Positions 8,378 through 17,371 of a stretch of DNA of 64,000 nucleotides are shown piece by piece (positions within the stretch are counted from its first letter, which is position 1; each line of letters starts with the position of its first letter). The notes below the pieces were generated by a model. The model worked only from the letters and a program-made list of their open reading frames with translations, was not told where the DNA came from and made no database searches. A program made the position numbers and the translations under genes. Location: NCBI RefSeq assembly GCF_042666615.1, contig NZ_JBHTDD010000020.1:62001-126000 (forward strand), in the 5' to 3' direction. The DNA is from KBS50 sp042666615 (lineage in GTDB: Bacteria; Actinomycetota; Actinomycetes; Mycobacteriales; Micromonosporaceae).

Positions 8378-10837
8378 GTGCGCAAAGTCGCAGTGGGGCT
8401 ACTCGGGCTGTCGCTGACCGCGACGGGTGTGGCCCTCGGCCCATCCGCGTCGGCGGCACCCGCGGCCGATTCACCGACCACCGCCCCGGCGGTCGCCGAA
8501 CCACGGCAGTTCCACGACGAGCTGCCCAACCCGCTCGAGGAGAAGCGGCGCACCCTGCGTGAGCAGGGCCTCAGCGATGTTCTGTCCGGACGCGCCAAGG
8601 CCGAGAAGCGCAACGGCAGCACCGTCGTCAAGGTCGGCAAGACCGACGGCGGCCCGGCCGGCGCCCGGAGCATGGCCGCGGGCCAGCGCAAGAAGAAGGA
8701 CCAGTACGTCGAGCTGGGCCGGGAGAAGACCGACCGGATCTTCGTGATCCTGGCCGAGTTCGGCGACGAGCGGGACCCACGTTTCCCGGACAAGGACACC
8801 GACCCGACCACGCCGGGACCGACCGTGTTCGACGGGCCGCTGCACAACAAGATCCCGGAGCCCGACCGGACCAAGGACAACTCGACCGTCTGGCAGGCCG
8901 ACTACAACCGGGAACACTACGAGAAGCTGTACTTCGGCACCGGTGCCGGTGACGAGTCGCTCAAGCAGTACTACGAGGCCCAGTCCTCGGGCCGCTACAG
9001 CGTCGACGGCGTGGTCACCGACTGGGTGAAGGTCAGGTACAACGAGGCCCGGTACGGCCGCTCGGGCGACGACCCGAAGGACGCCAACGGCGACGACCCC
9101 AACGTCTGCTCCGGGAACGTCTGCGCCACCACCTGGGACCTGGTACGCGACGCGGCCAACCAGTGGGTCGCCGACCAGAAGGCACAGGGCCGCACCGACG
9201 CCCAGATCGCCGAGGACGTCAAGCAGTTCGACGAGTGGGACCGGTACGACTTCGACGGGGACGGCGACTTCAACGAGGCCGACGGCTACATCGACCACTT
9301 CCAGATCGTCCACTCCGGCGGCGACGAGGCCGACGGTGACCCGTACCAGGGCGAGGACGCCATCTGGAGCCACCGCTGGTACGCGTACGGCACCAGCGCC
9401 GGCAGGACCGGCCCGGACTTCAACAAGTACGGCGGTACGCAGATCGGTAACACTGGTCTGTGGATCGGTGACTACACCATCCAGCCGGAGAACGGCGGAC
9501 GGAGCGTCTTCTACCACGAGTACGGCCACGACCTGGGCCTGCCGGACGACTACAACACCGGCGCCAGCGGCGACAACAGCGTCGAGCACTGGAGCTTGAT
9601 GGCGCAGAGCCGGGTCGGTGCCAAGAACGAGCCGTACATCGGCGACCGGGGTGCCGACCTCGGTGCCTGGAACAAGCTCCAGCTCGGCTGGCTCGACTAC
9701 GAGGTGGTCGTAGCCGGACAGCGGCGCACCATCAAGCTCGGCCCGGAGGAGTACAACTCCGCCAAGCCACAGGCCGCGGTCGTGGTGCTGCCCAAGCGGA
9801 CGTACACCTTCACGCCCGGCAAACCGTTCGCCGGGGAGAAGCAGTACTTCTCCGGCAACGACGACGACCTGAACAACACGATGACCCGGACCCTCGACTT
9901 CACCGGCAAGTCGTCGGCGTCCATGTCGATGAAGGCGAACTTCTCAATCGAGGCGGACTACGACTTCCTCTACTTCGAGGGCTCGCTCGACGGCGGCAAG
10001 ACCTGGACGCAGTTGCCGGCAACGCTGAACGGGGAGCCGATCAAGGACAGCGAGGGACGTGACGCTCTCACCGGCAGCAGCGGTGGCGAGTGGGTCGACA
10101 TCACCATCCCGATGGACTTCGCGGCCGGCAAGGTCGCACAGTTCCGGTTCCGCTACGTCACCGACGGCGCGGTGTCGGAGGGCGGCTTCCGGGCCGACGA
10201 CATCACCGTCACCGCGGACGGCGAGACCATCCTCAGCGATGGCGCGGAGGCGGACGGCGCCGGGTGGGAACTCGACGGCTGGCTGGTCGTCGGTGAGTCC
10301 TACACGCAGGACTTCGACAACTACTACATCGCCGGCAACCGGTCGTACGTCTCGTACGACAAGTACCTGGAGCACGGCCCGTACTACTTCGGTTACCTGA
10401 ACACCAAGCCGGACTGGGTCGACCACTACGCGTACCAGGAGGGTCTGCTCCTGACCTACTGGAACACGCGGTGGAAGGACAACAACACCATGCCGTACCA
10501 CCCGGACTACAACCCGGGCGGGCACCCCGGCGAGGGTCGCAACCTGACCATCGACGCGCACCCACGGCCGATCTACAACCTGACCGGTAACCCGTGGCGG
10601 GCCCGGGTGCAGGTGTACGACGCCCCCTTCGGACTCAAGAAGGCGGACTCGTTCACCCTGCACATCAACGGCCAGCCGCAGTACATCCGGGGCCAGGCGG
10701 CCGCGCCGCTGTTCGACGACAGCAAGCAGTACTGGTACGAGGAGCTGCCGAACCACGGCGTCAAGGTCCCGAACAACGGGGTCAAGATCCGCGTTGTGGA
10801 GCAGAACGGCACCTCGATGAAGATCCGCATTTCCTGA
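8378..10837 (+). CDS. Secreted M6 family metalloprotease (immune inhibitor A-like), copy 2
   Basis: 819 residues from GTG 8378, which has GGAGGT five nt upstream; longer readings from 8279 lack a ribosome site and spoil the signal peptide. The signal peptide is about residues 1-28, ending PSASAAP. The zinc motif is HEYGHDLGLPDDYN with His380, Glu381 and His384. Before it, DFDGDGDFNEADG is a calcium-loop-like stretch. The prodomain shows the same FVILAEFGDERD and GPLHNKIPEPDR pattern as the upstream paralogue, and the C-terminal beta modules include GGFRADDITVTADGET. The paralogues are clearly diverged, so the duplication is probably old. Followed by a strong terminator. Confidence 0.92.
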   Translation: MRKVAVGLLGLSLTATGVALGPSASAAPAADSPTTAPAVAEPRQFHDELPNPLEEKRRTLREQGLSDVLSGRAKAEKRNGSTVVKVGKTDGGPAGARSMAAGQRKKKDQYVELGREKTDRIFVILAEFGDERDPRFPDKDTDPTTPGPTVFDGPLHNKIPEPDRTKDNSTVWQADYNREHYEKLYFGTGAGDESLKQYYEAQSSGRYSVDGVVTDWVKVRYNEARYGRSGDDPKDANGDDPNVCSGNVCATTWDLVRDAANQWVADQKAQGRTDAQIAEDVKQFDEWDRYDFDGDGDFNEADGYIDHFQIVHSGGDEADGDPYQGEDAIWSHRWYAYGTSAGRTGPDFNKYGGTQIGNTGLWIGDYTIQPENGGRSVFYHEYGHDLGLPDDYNTGASGDNSVEHWSLMAQSRVGAKNEPYIGDRGADLGAWNKLQLGWLDYEVVVAGQRRTIKLGPEEYNSAKPQAAVVVLPKRTYTFTPGKPFAGEKQYFSGNDDDLNNTMTRTLDFTGKSSASMSMKANFSIEADYDFLYFEGSLDGGKTWTQLPATLNGEPIKDSEGRDALTGSSGGEWVDITIPMDFAAGKVAQFRFRYVTDGAVSEGGFRADDITVTADGETILSDGAEADGAGWELDGWLVVGESYTQDFDNYYIAGNRSYVSYDKYLEHGPYYFGYLNTKPDWVDHYAYQEGLLLTYWNTRWKDNNTMPYHPDYNPGGHPGEGRNLTIDAHPRPIYNLTGNPWRARVQVYDAPFGLKKADSFTLHINGQPQYIRGQAAAPLFDDSKQYWYEELPNHGVKVPNNGVKIRVVEQNGTSMKIRIS

Positions 10838-10857
10838 TCGACCGCACCAGCGACCCG

Positions 10858-10889
10858 GCGCCCGGGACCGATCTCGGTCCCGGGCGCCC
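10858..10889 (+). terminator. Terminator after second M6 gene
   Basis: Near-perfect 15-bp stem starting GGCGCCCGGGACCGA around 10858-10872 with its complement through 10889, 20 nt after the stop codon. Confidence 0.75.
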
Positions 10890-10990
10890 CCTCTTCCCAC
10901 CCCCACCCCCTCAGGGTGACTACCCGTACCCTCCCCCCATTTGCCCGGCGAGGCGATGGTGGGCGGGCGCCCGGGTCCTAGGCTGTCGAT

Positions 10991-11923
10991 ATGAAGGAGC
11001 AGCGACGCTCGGCCGTCGACGAGTCCAGCGTGCTGACCGAGGGGCCGTGGACACACCGGTTCGTCGGCGGCAACGGCAGCCGGTTCCACGTCGTGGAGGC
11101 CGGCACCGGCCCGATGGTGCTCTTCCTGCACGGTTTTCCCGAGTTCTGGTGGGCCTGGCACGAGATCCTGCCGGCTGTCGCGGACGCCGGATACCGGGCG
11201 GTCGCGGCGGATCTGCGTGGTTACGGCGCGAGTGACAAGCCGCCCCGCGGCTACGACGGCTACACGCTCGCCGCCGACGTGGCCGGATTGATCCGCGGCC
11301 TGGGCGAGCGCTCGGCCATCGTGGTCGGCTCCGGCGTGGGTGGCATGGTGGCCTGGGCCGCCGCGTCGTTCCACCCCAGCCTGGTACGCCGGCTCGTCAT
11401 CCTCGGCGCACCGCATCCGCTCCGGCTACGCACCGCCATCTTCGCCGACCCCCGGGGACAGTTCGCCGCCGCCACGCCCGCCCTGAGGTTCCAGCTCCCC
11501 CGGTACGAGCACGTGCTGACGCGGCACGACGCCGAACTGGTGGGCGAGGTGCTGGCCCGCTGGGGCGGCCCGCACTGGGTGGGCAGCGACTCGTTCGCCC
11601 GCTACGCCGAACGCTACCGGGAGGCGATGCGGATCCCACAGGCCGCGTTCTGCGCCCTGGAGGGCTACCGGTGGGCGTTCCGGTCCGCGCTGCGCCTGCA
11701 CGGATACCGGTTCGTGAAGGCCATGCAGCAGCCGATCGTCACGCCCACCCTGCAACTGCACGGCGCACTGGATCGGGCATCCCTCCCCCGCACCGCTCAG
11801 GGCTCCGGCCGGTACGTCGTCGCCTCGTACGAGTGGCGGCTCCTCGACCGGGTCGGCCACTACCCCCACCTGGAGGCACCCGATCTGGTTCTCGGCGAGG
11901 TGCTGCGCTGGGCGAAGTCCTGA
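10991..11923 (+). CDS. Alpha/beta hydrolase, epoxide hydrolase-like, nucleophile missing
   Basis: 310 residues. HGFPEFWWAW is the oxyanion-hole motif of epoxide hydrolases and haloalkane dehalogenases. At the nucleophile elbow, where this family has GHDWGG, the sequence reads GSGVGG, so the Asp position is Gly. The late acid (LHGALDRASLP) and the His (DRVGHYPHLEAP) are present. Ordinary ester or epoxide hydrolysis is therefore doubtful. TAGGCT (10979-10984) lies 6 nt before ATG 10991, pointing to a leaderless transcript. M. tuberculosis also has an epoxide-hydrolase-like gene (ephE) near acs, from memory, so the position may be conserved. Confidence 0.8.
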   Translation: MKEQRRSAVDESSVLTEGPWTHRFVGGNGSRFHVVEAGTGPMVLFLHGFPEFWWAWHEILPAVADAGYRAVAADLRGYGASDKPPRGYDGYTLAADVAGLIRGLGERSAIVVGSGVGGMVAWAAASFHPSLVRRLVILGAPHPLRLRTAIFADPRGQFAAATPALRFQLPRYEHVLTRHDAELVGEVLARWGGPHWVGSDSFARYAERYREAMRIPQAAFCALEGYRWAFRSALRLHGYRFVKAMQQPIVTPTLQLHGALDRASLPRTAQGSGRYVVASYEWRLLDRVGHYPHLEAPDLVLGEVLRWAKS

Positions 11924-11932
11924 GCCTGAGGC

Positions 11933-12298
11933 TCAGAGTCGCTGCTCCCGAAGATCGGTCACGTCACCGGCCGGCGCCCAGCCCTGGTAGACCCCGTAGT
12001 CGAAGGTTTCCAGACCCAGCGCCTCGGCGACCGGCCAGTGTCCGCCGGTGTACTCCAACCGGAGCCAGCCATCCTGCTCGCCGAGGACGATGAACGGCTG
12101 CCCACGCCAGGTGCACGCGGTCCGCACATACTCCACCCCGGAGACCTCGGTCATGGGAACGACCCGGACATACCGTCCGGGCCGCACCTCGGTGAAGCCG
12201 TCCGCCGGATCGACCCGGTAGAGCCGTACCTCTGTCCCGTGCGGGCTGGCGTCGTACTCGTCGCCCCGCCAGCGGGCGACAAAGCCGTCGCGGATCAT
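11933..12298 (-). CDS. Conserved hypothetical protein, partner of the SseB-domain giant
   Basis: 121 residues, no recognised family. It is rich in aromatic and charged residues (FVARWRGDEYDA, RPGRYVRVVPM, WLRLEYTGGHWPVAE, VYQGWAPAGDV), with no signal or membrane segment, and looks like a compact soluble beta-rich protein. ATG 12298 overlaps the upstream stop as ATGA; a GTG one codon earlier is the alternative. The overlap implies translational coupling to the large ESX-linked gene. Small size and coupling behind a large multidomain protein recall immunity or chaperone genes, but that is inference. Confidence 0.75.
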   Translation of the reverse strand: MIRDGFVARWRGDEYDASPHGTEVRLYRVDPADGFTEVRPGRYVRVVPMTEVSGVEYVRTACTWRGQPFIVLGEQDGWLRLEYTGGHWPVAEALGLETFDYGVYQGWAPAGDVTDLREQRL

Positions 12299-15135
12299 CA
12301 CGATGGCACCACCGGCGTCCAGCCGGGCAGGTCGGCGTCAAGCGTGGCCACCAACCGCTCGCTACCGTCCCGTCCGAGCCGCAGGAGTTGGGCTCCGTGC
12401 GGCAACCGGGCACTGTCCACTTTGAACTCCGCGATGACGTCGGCGCTGTCCCCCGGTGCGAACCCGTTTCCGCGGAACGGTGGTCGCTCGATCATCCAGC
12501 CCTGCATCGCCCGCATCGCCGCGGCGTTCTGACCGCCGTACGGGATCCGGTAGAGCTTCGGCTGGTAGGCCGGCCACCGCAAAGCGTAGACGAGTTCGGC
12601 GTGCGGCGAGAACGGCGAGTCCGGGTGGGCCAGTCCGAGCGCGGTGTACAACGCCTCAGGCGTACGCAGGTGCGAGACCTCGCTGACCCGGTGTACGAAG
12701 CCGGCGACCCGGTCATACCCGCGCTCCAGATAAAACCGGAGTTGACCCGGCGAGATCACCTTCTGCATGAGGACCGGAGCGTTCGGATCCTCCGGTGCCG
12801 GTGGACGTGCCGCCGATCCCGCGGAAGCCGGCACAGCCGGCTCCGTCGGCACAGCCGGCTCCGTCGGCACAGCCGGCTCCGTCAGAGCTGCCGGTTGCGG
12901 CACGGCGGCTACGGCCGGCGTGGCCTGCGTCGTTGCCGCGGCATCCGGGGTGCCGATGGCCGTCGGGGTGCCTGTGGTTGTCGGAGTGCCGAGGGCCGTC
13001 GGGGAGCCTGTGGTTGTCGGAGTCGTCGCGGCGATCGGCGCCGCGGCCGGAGTTTCTCCGAACATGGGCGTCGCCGCCGGTGTCACCTTCGCGGCATGCG
13101 GGTCGGCGGCCTCCGACGGCTCCGTCCCGTCATCGTCACCGAGCCCCACCTCGGCCGCCCAGTTGGCCAAGGCCACGATCTGCTCGCCGGGCAGCTTCGC
13201 ACCCACCGGGCTACCCGGGTTGACCGCGAAGGACCAGTGGGGATCCGGCCAGTGCCGGATGAGGTGGACAAGCTTGACGTCAACGGTGTGCGCAGGCACG
13301 GCCGGATGCTCGGCACGGCGCTCCGGAGACGTGAAGACCACGACGTACGTCACGCCGTCGATCGTCTCTGGTTGCCACGAGAACGCCTCGTCGCCCGGAC
13401 GGGCTTCCGGATCCATGTCCGGCGCGACGGGCACCAAGACCCGCGCCAGCAGCAGATTGGAGAGGAAGCCGTCGGTGCTTCCCGCTGCCGCGGCATCGTA
13501 AAGGTTCTGTTCGATGTCGTTGGCCGGAACGAATGCCTGGGCGACGGAGTCTGTTGCCGGGGCGCCGCGGGCCGACTGGGCCGTGGCGGTCCCAATGCCC
13601 GAGCCGCTGCCCAGCACCGGCTCCTCCACCGCACGATCCACCGGATCCACCTGAGTCATCGGCCCGACCTCGGCCGCTGGCTCGACCGGTCGGCCCGCCT
13701 CGACCGCCGACTCCGGTCCGACCTCGGCCACTGGCTCGACCAGCGCCTCCGGGACGATCATCGGGGACGGGACGACGTGCGAAGTCGGCTCGGCCTCCGG
13801 CGCGACGGAGGCCGCAGCCGGCTCCCGCACACGATATGGCGGCGGTGGCTCGGCGGTGGTGGGCTGGCGCTCGGCAACGTACACCGGCGGCGGCTCGACG
13901 ACGGGATACCGGGCGGGCAACACCTGATCGCCATCCGGCGCCGGCAGACTCCCGGACTGCATGGACGACGGGACAGCTGGGCTGGCCGGCGACTCGGTTG
14001 GCTCGGCCGGTGCCGGATATGACCCTGACGTGACCGGCGAGGTGACGAACGCGTCCGCTTCGACAGGATCACCGTTGACCACATCACCGTTGAGGGAACC
14101 ACTGTCCTCGGAGACTGCGACAGTGGTGCGCTCGTCCACGACCGCGCCCTCGATGATGAGCGGCCGCTGATCGACCGTCACCGGTCGCGGCACGGTGAAC
14201 GTCGGCGCCGGGGTCAACTCCGTGGGCTCCAACGGCGGAGTGGGCGGCACCTCCGGACGCTGCTGCGGCGCCGACGGAGTGCTGGGCCGCTGGGGGGACG
14301 CGTGAGACTCGCCGAGAACGGGATATCGCGGGTCCTCGTCCGCGCGGGAGGCAGACGGATCGGGCGAGCCTGGGCGCGGAGCTGGGTCCGCCTGTGGAAC
14401 TGGCCGCGCTGACGAACGTGGCGACGTCGCCCACTCTGTCGAGGAACGGGCGATGGCGGCATCGACCGGTTCTCCGTACTCGATGGGCGGCTCGCCGCCC
14501 GCTGTGGAAACCGGCGCCGGGGCCTGACGAACCGGCGGAGTCTGATGGACCGGCGGAGTCTGACGAACCGGCGGAGTCTGACGAACCGGCGCAGCCGGAC
14601 GGACCGGCGGGACCGGCGGGACCCGTGGGGCTTGGACAGGCGGGGCCTGATGGACCGGCGGGGCCTGCGCCGGCGGAGGGGGACCCGGCGGGTGACCACC
14701 ACCGTCCCTGACCCGGTCCAGGCGGGCGCGCGCACCCATCGTCCGGCCCGGTATCCGGACGTCACCACGGACCAACTGCGCGACGAACCATGCCGGCAGG
14801 TACCCCTCGATGGGGAGACCAGGATTGACGGCGAGCCACCACTGCGGGTTGGGCCAGCGTGCGGCCAACTCACGGTAGCTGGTCCGCCAGGTCGGCCCGG
14901 CGTTCTCGCGCAGGCAGGCGCGAACGGCGTCGAGGGAGGTGAACGCCAGGACGTGGGTACGACCTCCGCTGGTCCAGGTGCCCCAGCCGGTGGGACGGCC
15001 GGATGGCGTCTGGGTGGGGACCGGGAGCAACAGGTCGAGCCGGGACAAGATCTGGAAGTACAGTTCCTGATCATTGGCGTTGAGCGCGTCTCGCAGCGCC
15101 GCCTCGGCCTCGGTGGCCGGTTTCCAGTTGGTCAC
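12298..15135 (-). CDS. SseB-domain duplicated, proline-rich protein beside ESX genes
   Basis: 945 residues from GTG 15135; an ATG at 15198 would add 21 atypical residues, and AGGGACGG precedes the GTG. Two SseB N-terminal-like domains can be seen, one at about 10-130 (ALRDALNANDQELYF, WWLAVNPGLPIEGYLPAWF) and one around 540-670 (NLYDAAAAGSTDGFL, HWSFAVNPGSPVGAKLP). Between them lies a long Pro/Ala/Glu linker with PPVRQT-type repeats; after the second come TTTGTPTA and VPTEPA repeats, then a globular C-terminal domain of about 150 residues (ISPGQLRFYLERGYDRVAG to the end) that I do not recognise. No signal peptide. It is divergent from the mycosin. It may be an ESX substrate, scaffold or chaperone-like factor. 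Confidence 0.75.
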   Translation of the reverse strand: MTNWKPATEAEAALRDALNANDQELYFQILSRLDLLLPVPTQTPSGRPTGWGTWTSGGRTHVLAFTSLDAVRACLRENAGPTWRTSYRELAARWPNPQWWLAVNPGLPIEGYLPAWFVAQLVRGDVRIPGRTMGARARLDRVRDGGGHPPGPPPPAQAPPVHQAPPVQAPRVPPVPPVRPAAPVRQTPPVRQTPPVHQTPPVRQAPAPVSTAGGEPPIEYGEPVDAAIARSSTEWATSPRSSARPVPQADPAPRPGSPDPSASRADEDPRYPVLGESHASPQRPSTPSAPQQRPEVPPTPPLEPTELTPAPTFTVPRPVTVDQRPLIIEGAVVDERTTVAVSEDSGSLNGDVVNGDPVEADAFVTSPVTSGSYPAPAEPTESPASPAVPSSMQSGSLPAPDGDQVLPARYPVVEPPPVYVAERQPTTAEPPPPYRVREPAAASVAPEAEPTSHVVPSPMIVPEALVEPVAEVGPESAVEAGRPVEPAAEVGPMTQVDPVDRAVEEPVLGSGSGIGTATAQSARGAPATDSVAQAFVPANDIEQNLYDAAAAGSTDGFLSNLLLARVLVPVAPDMDPEARPGDEAFSWQPETIDGVTYVVVFTSPERRAEHPAVPAHTVDVKLVHLIRHWPDPHWSFAVNPGSPVGAKLPGEQIVALANWAAEVGLGDDDGTEPSEAADPHAAKVTPAATPMFGETPAAAPIAATTPTTTGSPTALGTPTTTGTPTAIGTPDAAATTQATPAVAAVPQPAALTEPAVPTEPAVPTEPAVPASAGSAARPPAPEDPNAPVLMQKVISPGQLRFYLERGYDRVAGFVHRVSEVSHLRTPEALYTALGLAHPDSPFSPHAELVYALRWPAYQPKLYRIPYGGQNAAAMRAMQGWMIERPPFRGNGFAPGDSADVIAEFKVDSARLPHGAQLLRLGRDGSERLVATLDADLPGWTPVVPS

Positions 15136-15290
15136 GGCCCACCGTCCCTTCGGAAGAGGCCAACGGGCATTCGGGTACAACCTACAAGGTACTTTCATGA
15201 TTACGATTGCCGCCCGGCCCTGTTAATGGGCCACATCCCCTAGCCCTGCTGGGTAACATTCCGTGCCGATGTCGACACGATGGGGGGTTG

Positions 15291-16535
15291 ATGATCCTGC
15301 TCCGATCCCTCGCCGCCGTCCTCGCAGCGGGATTGCTCGGCCAGCTCACCGTACCCGCCGGCATCGTCCTCTCCGGTGATGACCCGAGCCGGTCGGGCAT
15401 TGGCGCCCCCGAGTCCGGGTGCGGCGCCCAGCCAGCGGCTCAGCCGGCTCCGGCCGGGACTCCCTGGACGCAACGGCGCTATCCACCGGAACAACTCGCC
15501 GCGCTGGCAACCGGTGCCGGCGTCACGGTCGCGGTGATCGACTCCGGCGTCCAGGCGAGTCACCCCCAGCTCGCCGGCCGGGTGGACGTCGGAGCGGACT
15601 TCCTGGATCACGGACGTGACGGCTGGCAGGACTGCGTCGGACACGGTACGGCGGTGGCCAGCATCATCGCCGCAGCGCCCCGACCCGACACACCGGTCCG
15701 AGGGCTCGCCCCGGACGCCCGGATCCTTCCGATTCGGGTGAGTGAGCAGCAGGTGATCGACGGTCGGGAAACCGGCCGACCGGCGGACCCACAGCAACTC
15801 GCCCACGCGATCCGCTGGTCGGTGGAGCAGGGCGCTACCGTGATCAACCTTTCCGTGGTGCTTTACCGCGACGTGCCGAGCATACGAACGGCGGTCGCCT
15901 TCGCGGTGGCTCGGGATGTCGTGGTGGTCGCCGCCGCCGGCAACCGGCGGGACAGCGGTGATCCCCGGCCGTACCCGGCGGCTTATCCGGGCGTTCTCGG
16001 TGTCGGCGCCATCGGCCGAGATGGTAAGCGATCCGAGTTCTCCCAGACCGGGCCGCATGTGGACCTGATGGCACCGGGTGCTGGCGTACCGGTAGCCAGC
16101 CTCGCGGGTGCCACCCAGGAGCGCGACGGCACGAGTTACGCGGCGCCGTTCGTGGCCGCGACGGCCGCCTTGATCCGGCAGTACCGGCCGAGGTCAACAG
16201 CCGCCGAGGTCGCCGTTCAGATCCTGGACAACGTCGACCCGGCACCCGACGCGGGCGCCGGCCACGGCCGGGGCGTACTGAACCCGTTCCGGGCGGTCAC
16301 CGGAACCACCGGGACGGGGCCGGCGGGACCGGTCGCGGCGCTACCGGCCCGGCCCGTTGATCCGTCGCTTGCCGTCCAGGAGTCCCGCCGGAACGAATCC
16401 GGCCATGCCGCCATGATGATCGGCGCTCTCGCGGCGGGGCTCGCTGTGCTTGTCCTGACGACCGCGGCGGTGCTTCCCCACGGTGTGCGGCGCCGGTGGT
16501 CACCGGGCAGCCCCGACCTCGGCCGTCCGCGCTGA
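15291..16535 (+). CDS. mycP: Mycosin, subtilisin-like serine protease of type VII secretion
   Basis: 414 residues from ATG 15291. A signal peptide (about 1-27) is followed by the S8 protease domain with the full triad: Asp84 (VAVIDSG), His118 (GHGTAVAS) and Ser282 (GTSYAAPFVAA). After a Pro/Ala/Gly linker, one C-terminal membrane segment (MMIGALAAGLAVLVLTTAAV) and a basic tail fix it on the outer face of the cytoplasmic membrane. This is the mycosin architecture; mycosins stabilise the ESX membrane complex and process substrates. It converges on the WXG100 genes and is divergent from the SseB-domain gene. An in-frame ATG at 15207 would bury the signal peptide. Confidence 0.93.
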   Translation: MILLRSLAAVLAAGLLGQLTVPAGIVLSGDDPSRSGIGAPESGCGAQPAAQPAPAGTPWTQRRYPPEQLAALATGAGVTVAVIDSGVQASHPQLAGRVDVGADFLDHGRDGWQDCVGHGTAVASIIAAAPRPDTPVRGLAPDARILPIRVSEQQVIDGRETGRPADPQQLAHAIRWSVEQGATVINLSVVLYRDVPSIRTAVAFAVARDVVVVAAAGNRRDSGDPRPYPAAYPGVLGVGAIGRDGKRSEFSQTGPHVDLMAPGAGVPVASLAGATQERDGTSYAAPFVAATAALIRQYRPRSTAAEVAVQILDNVDPAPDAGAGHGRGVLNPFRAVTGTTGTGPAGPVAALPARPVDPSLAVQESRRNESGHAAMMIGALAAGLAVLVLTTAAVLPHGVRRRWSPGSPDLGRPR

Positions 16536-16564
16536 ACGGCCCGCGAGCAGCCGGCGAGGCAGTC

Positions 16565-16858
16565 CTATCCGAACAGGCCGGTGTTGCGCTTCTCGGTGTT
16601 CACGTAGTCGGCCGCCGAATCGTCGACCGCGAGTTTGATCTCGGCAAGCATCTGGCGCAGGTCCTGCGCGGCGGTGCGCCACCGGGCCTGGCGCTGCTCG
16701 TACGCCTCCCGGGCCGCCCCCTCCCAGGTCGCGACCAACGGCGCCGCGTCGCGCTCAAGCTGCCCGAGTTGGGACTCCAGGGCGTGCAACGCCCGCTGGA
16801 TGTCCACACTCGCCTGTTGTAGGGCCGGGAAACTGACAACCAGTAGCCCGTCGTTCAT
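16565..16858 (-). CDS. WXG100 family type VII secretion substrate
   Basis: 97 residues, the normal size for an Esx protein. It is predicted all-helical with the turn motif Trp45-Glu46-Gly47 between two helices, and a C-terminal YVNTE (85-89) that fits the YxxxD/E secretion signal. ATG 16858 has AAGGAG 9 nt upstream. It follows the other WXG100 gene by 25 nt in the same operon, so the two probably form the usual antiparallel heterodimer exported by the ESX machine. Confidence 0.9.
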   Translation of the reverse strand: MNDGLLVVSFPALQQASVDIQRALHALESQLGQLERDAAPLVATWEGAAREAYEQRQARWRTAAQDLRQMLAEIKLAVDDSAADYVNTEKRNTGLFG

Positions 16859-16883
16859 CGTGGATAGCTCCTTCGCCCGATGG

Positions 16884-17201
16884 TCACAGAGGCAACTGGA
16901 CGCCGCGATGAGCGGCTGTGATCCGGCCGGCCGCCGCGCTGTCGGTGGCGTCGTACTGCTGGCCCGCGGCCCGGATCGAGGCCGCGGTTTCCCGCAGTGC
17001 CCGTTGCAGCGCCGCCTGGTCCGCCGCCCATTGCTGCTTGACCTGCTCGAAGGTGCGTCCACCGGCGCCCCGCCAGGCCTGACGCAACGCCTCCAGTTCG
17101 GCCATCAGGCCGGTCAACGTCGCCTGCAATGCCTCATCGACCTGCTCGAACCTCGCCGCGGTCTGCCGCAGCACCGCGGCCTCCGCCTGCGTCCGGGACA
17201 T
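16884..17201 (-). CDS. WXG100-like type VII secretion protein, first of pair
   Basis: 105 residues, all-helical, with the turn motif WRGAGG (Trp43-Arg-Gly) in place of a strict WXG, and YDATD (84-88) near the end matching YxxxD/E. It precedes its partner with a 25-nt gap; both are probably co-transcribed from a promoter in 17202-17371. Both proteins have a secretion-type tail, which is less common than one tail per pair. Confidence 0.88.
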   Translation of the reverse strand: MSRTQAEAAVLRQTAARFEQVDEALQATLTGLMAELEALRQAWRGAGGRTFEQVKQQWAADQAALQRALRETAASIRAAGQQYDATDSAAAGRITAAHRGVQLPL

Positions 17202-17265
17202 CCGGCGGCACCCCCGCTCCGTCTCGCGGCAGCCCCACCGGTGCCACCGGTCGACCGCCGTCCAT

Positions 17266-17282
17266 GATCACTGTTTGTGATC
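17266..17282. promoter_or_regulatory. Inverted repeat upstream of the esx pair
   Basis: GATCACTGTTTGTGATC is a 6-bp dyad (GATCAC/GTGATC) around TGTTT. It is relatively AT-rich in a GC-rich region, about 65 bp upstream of the first WXG100 start, in the 170-bp gap after eccB. Confidence 0.4.
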
Positions 17283-17371
17283 GATTGGTTTCTCATCGCT
17301 GACGCTAGCCGGCCGAGTCCACCGGCGGTAGCCCCCACGATGACCCTGTGGACAACGGCCGGCGTCCGTCT

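Noticed and set aside
12832..12900. GGCACAGCCGGCTCCGTC repeats
   Set aside because: Four in-frame 18-bp units encoding VPTEPA in the same large protein; not an independent repeat element.
14530..14600. Short tandem repeats that could look like a CRISPR array
   Set aside because: They are 18-24-bp coding repeats within the SseB-domain gene (PPVRQT-type), without uniform spacers or cas genes.
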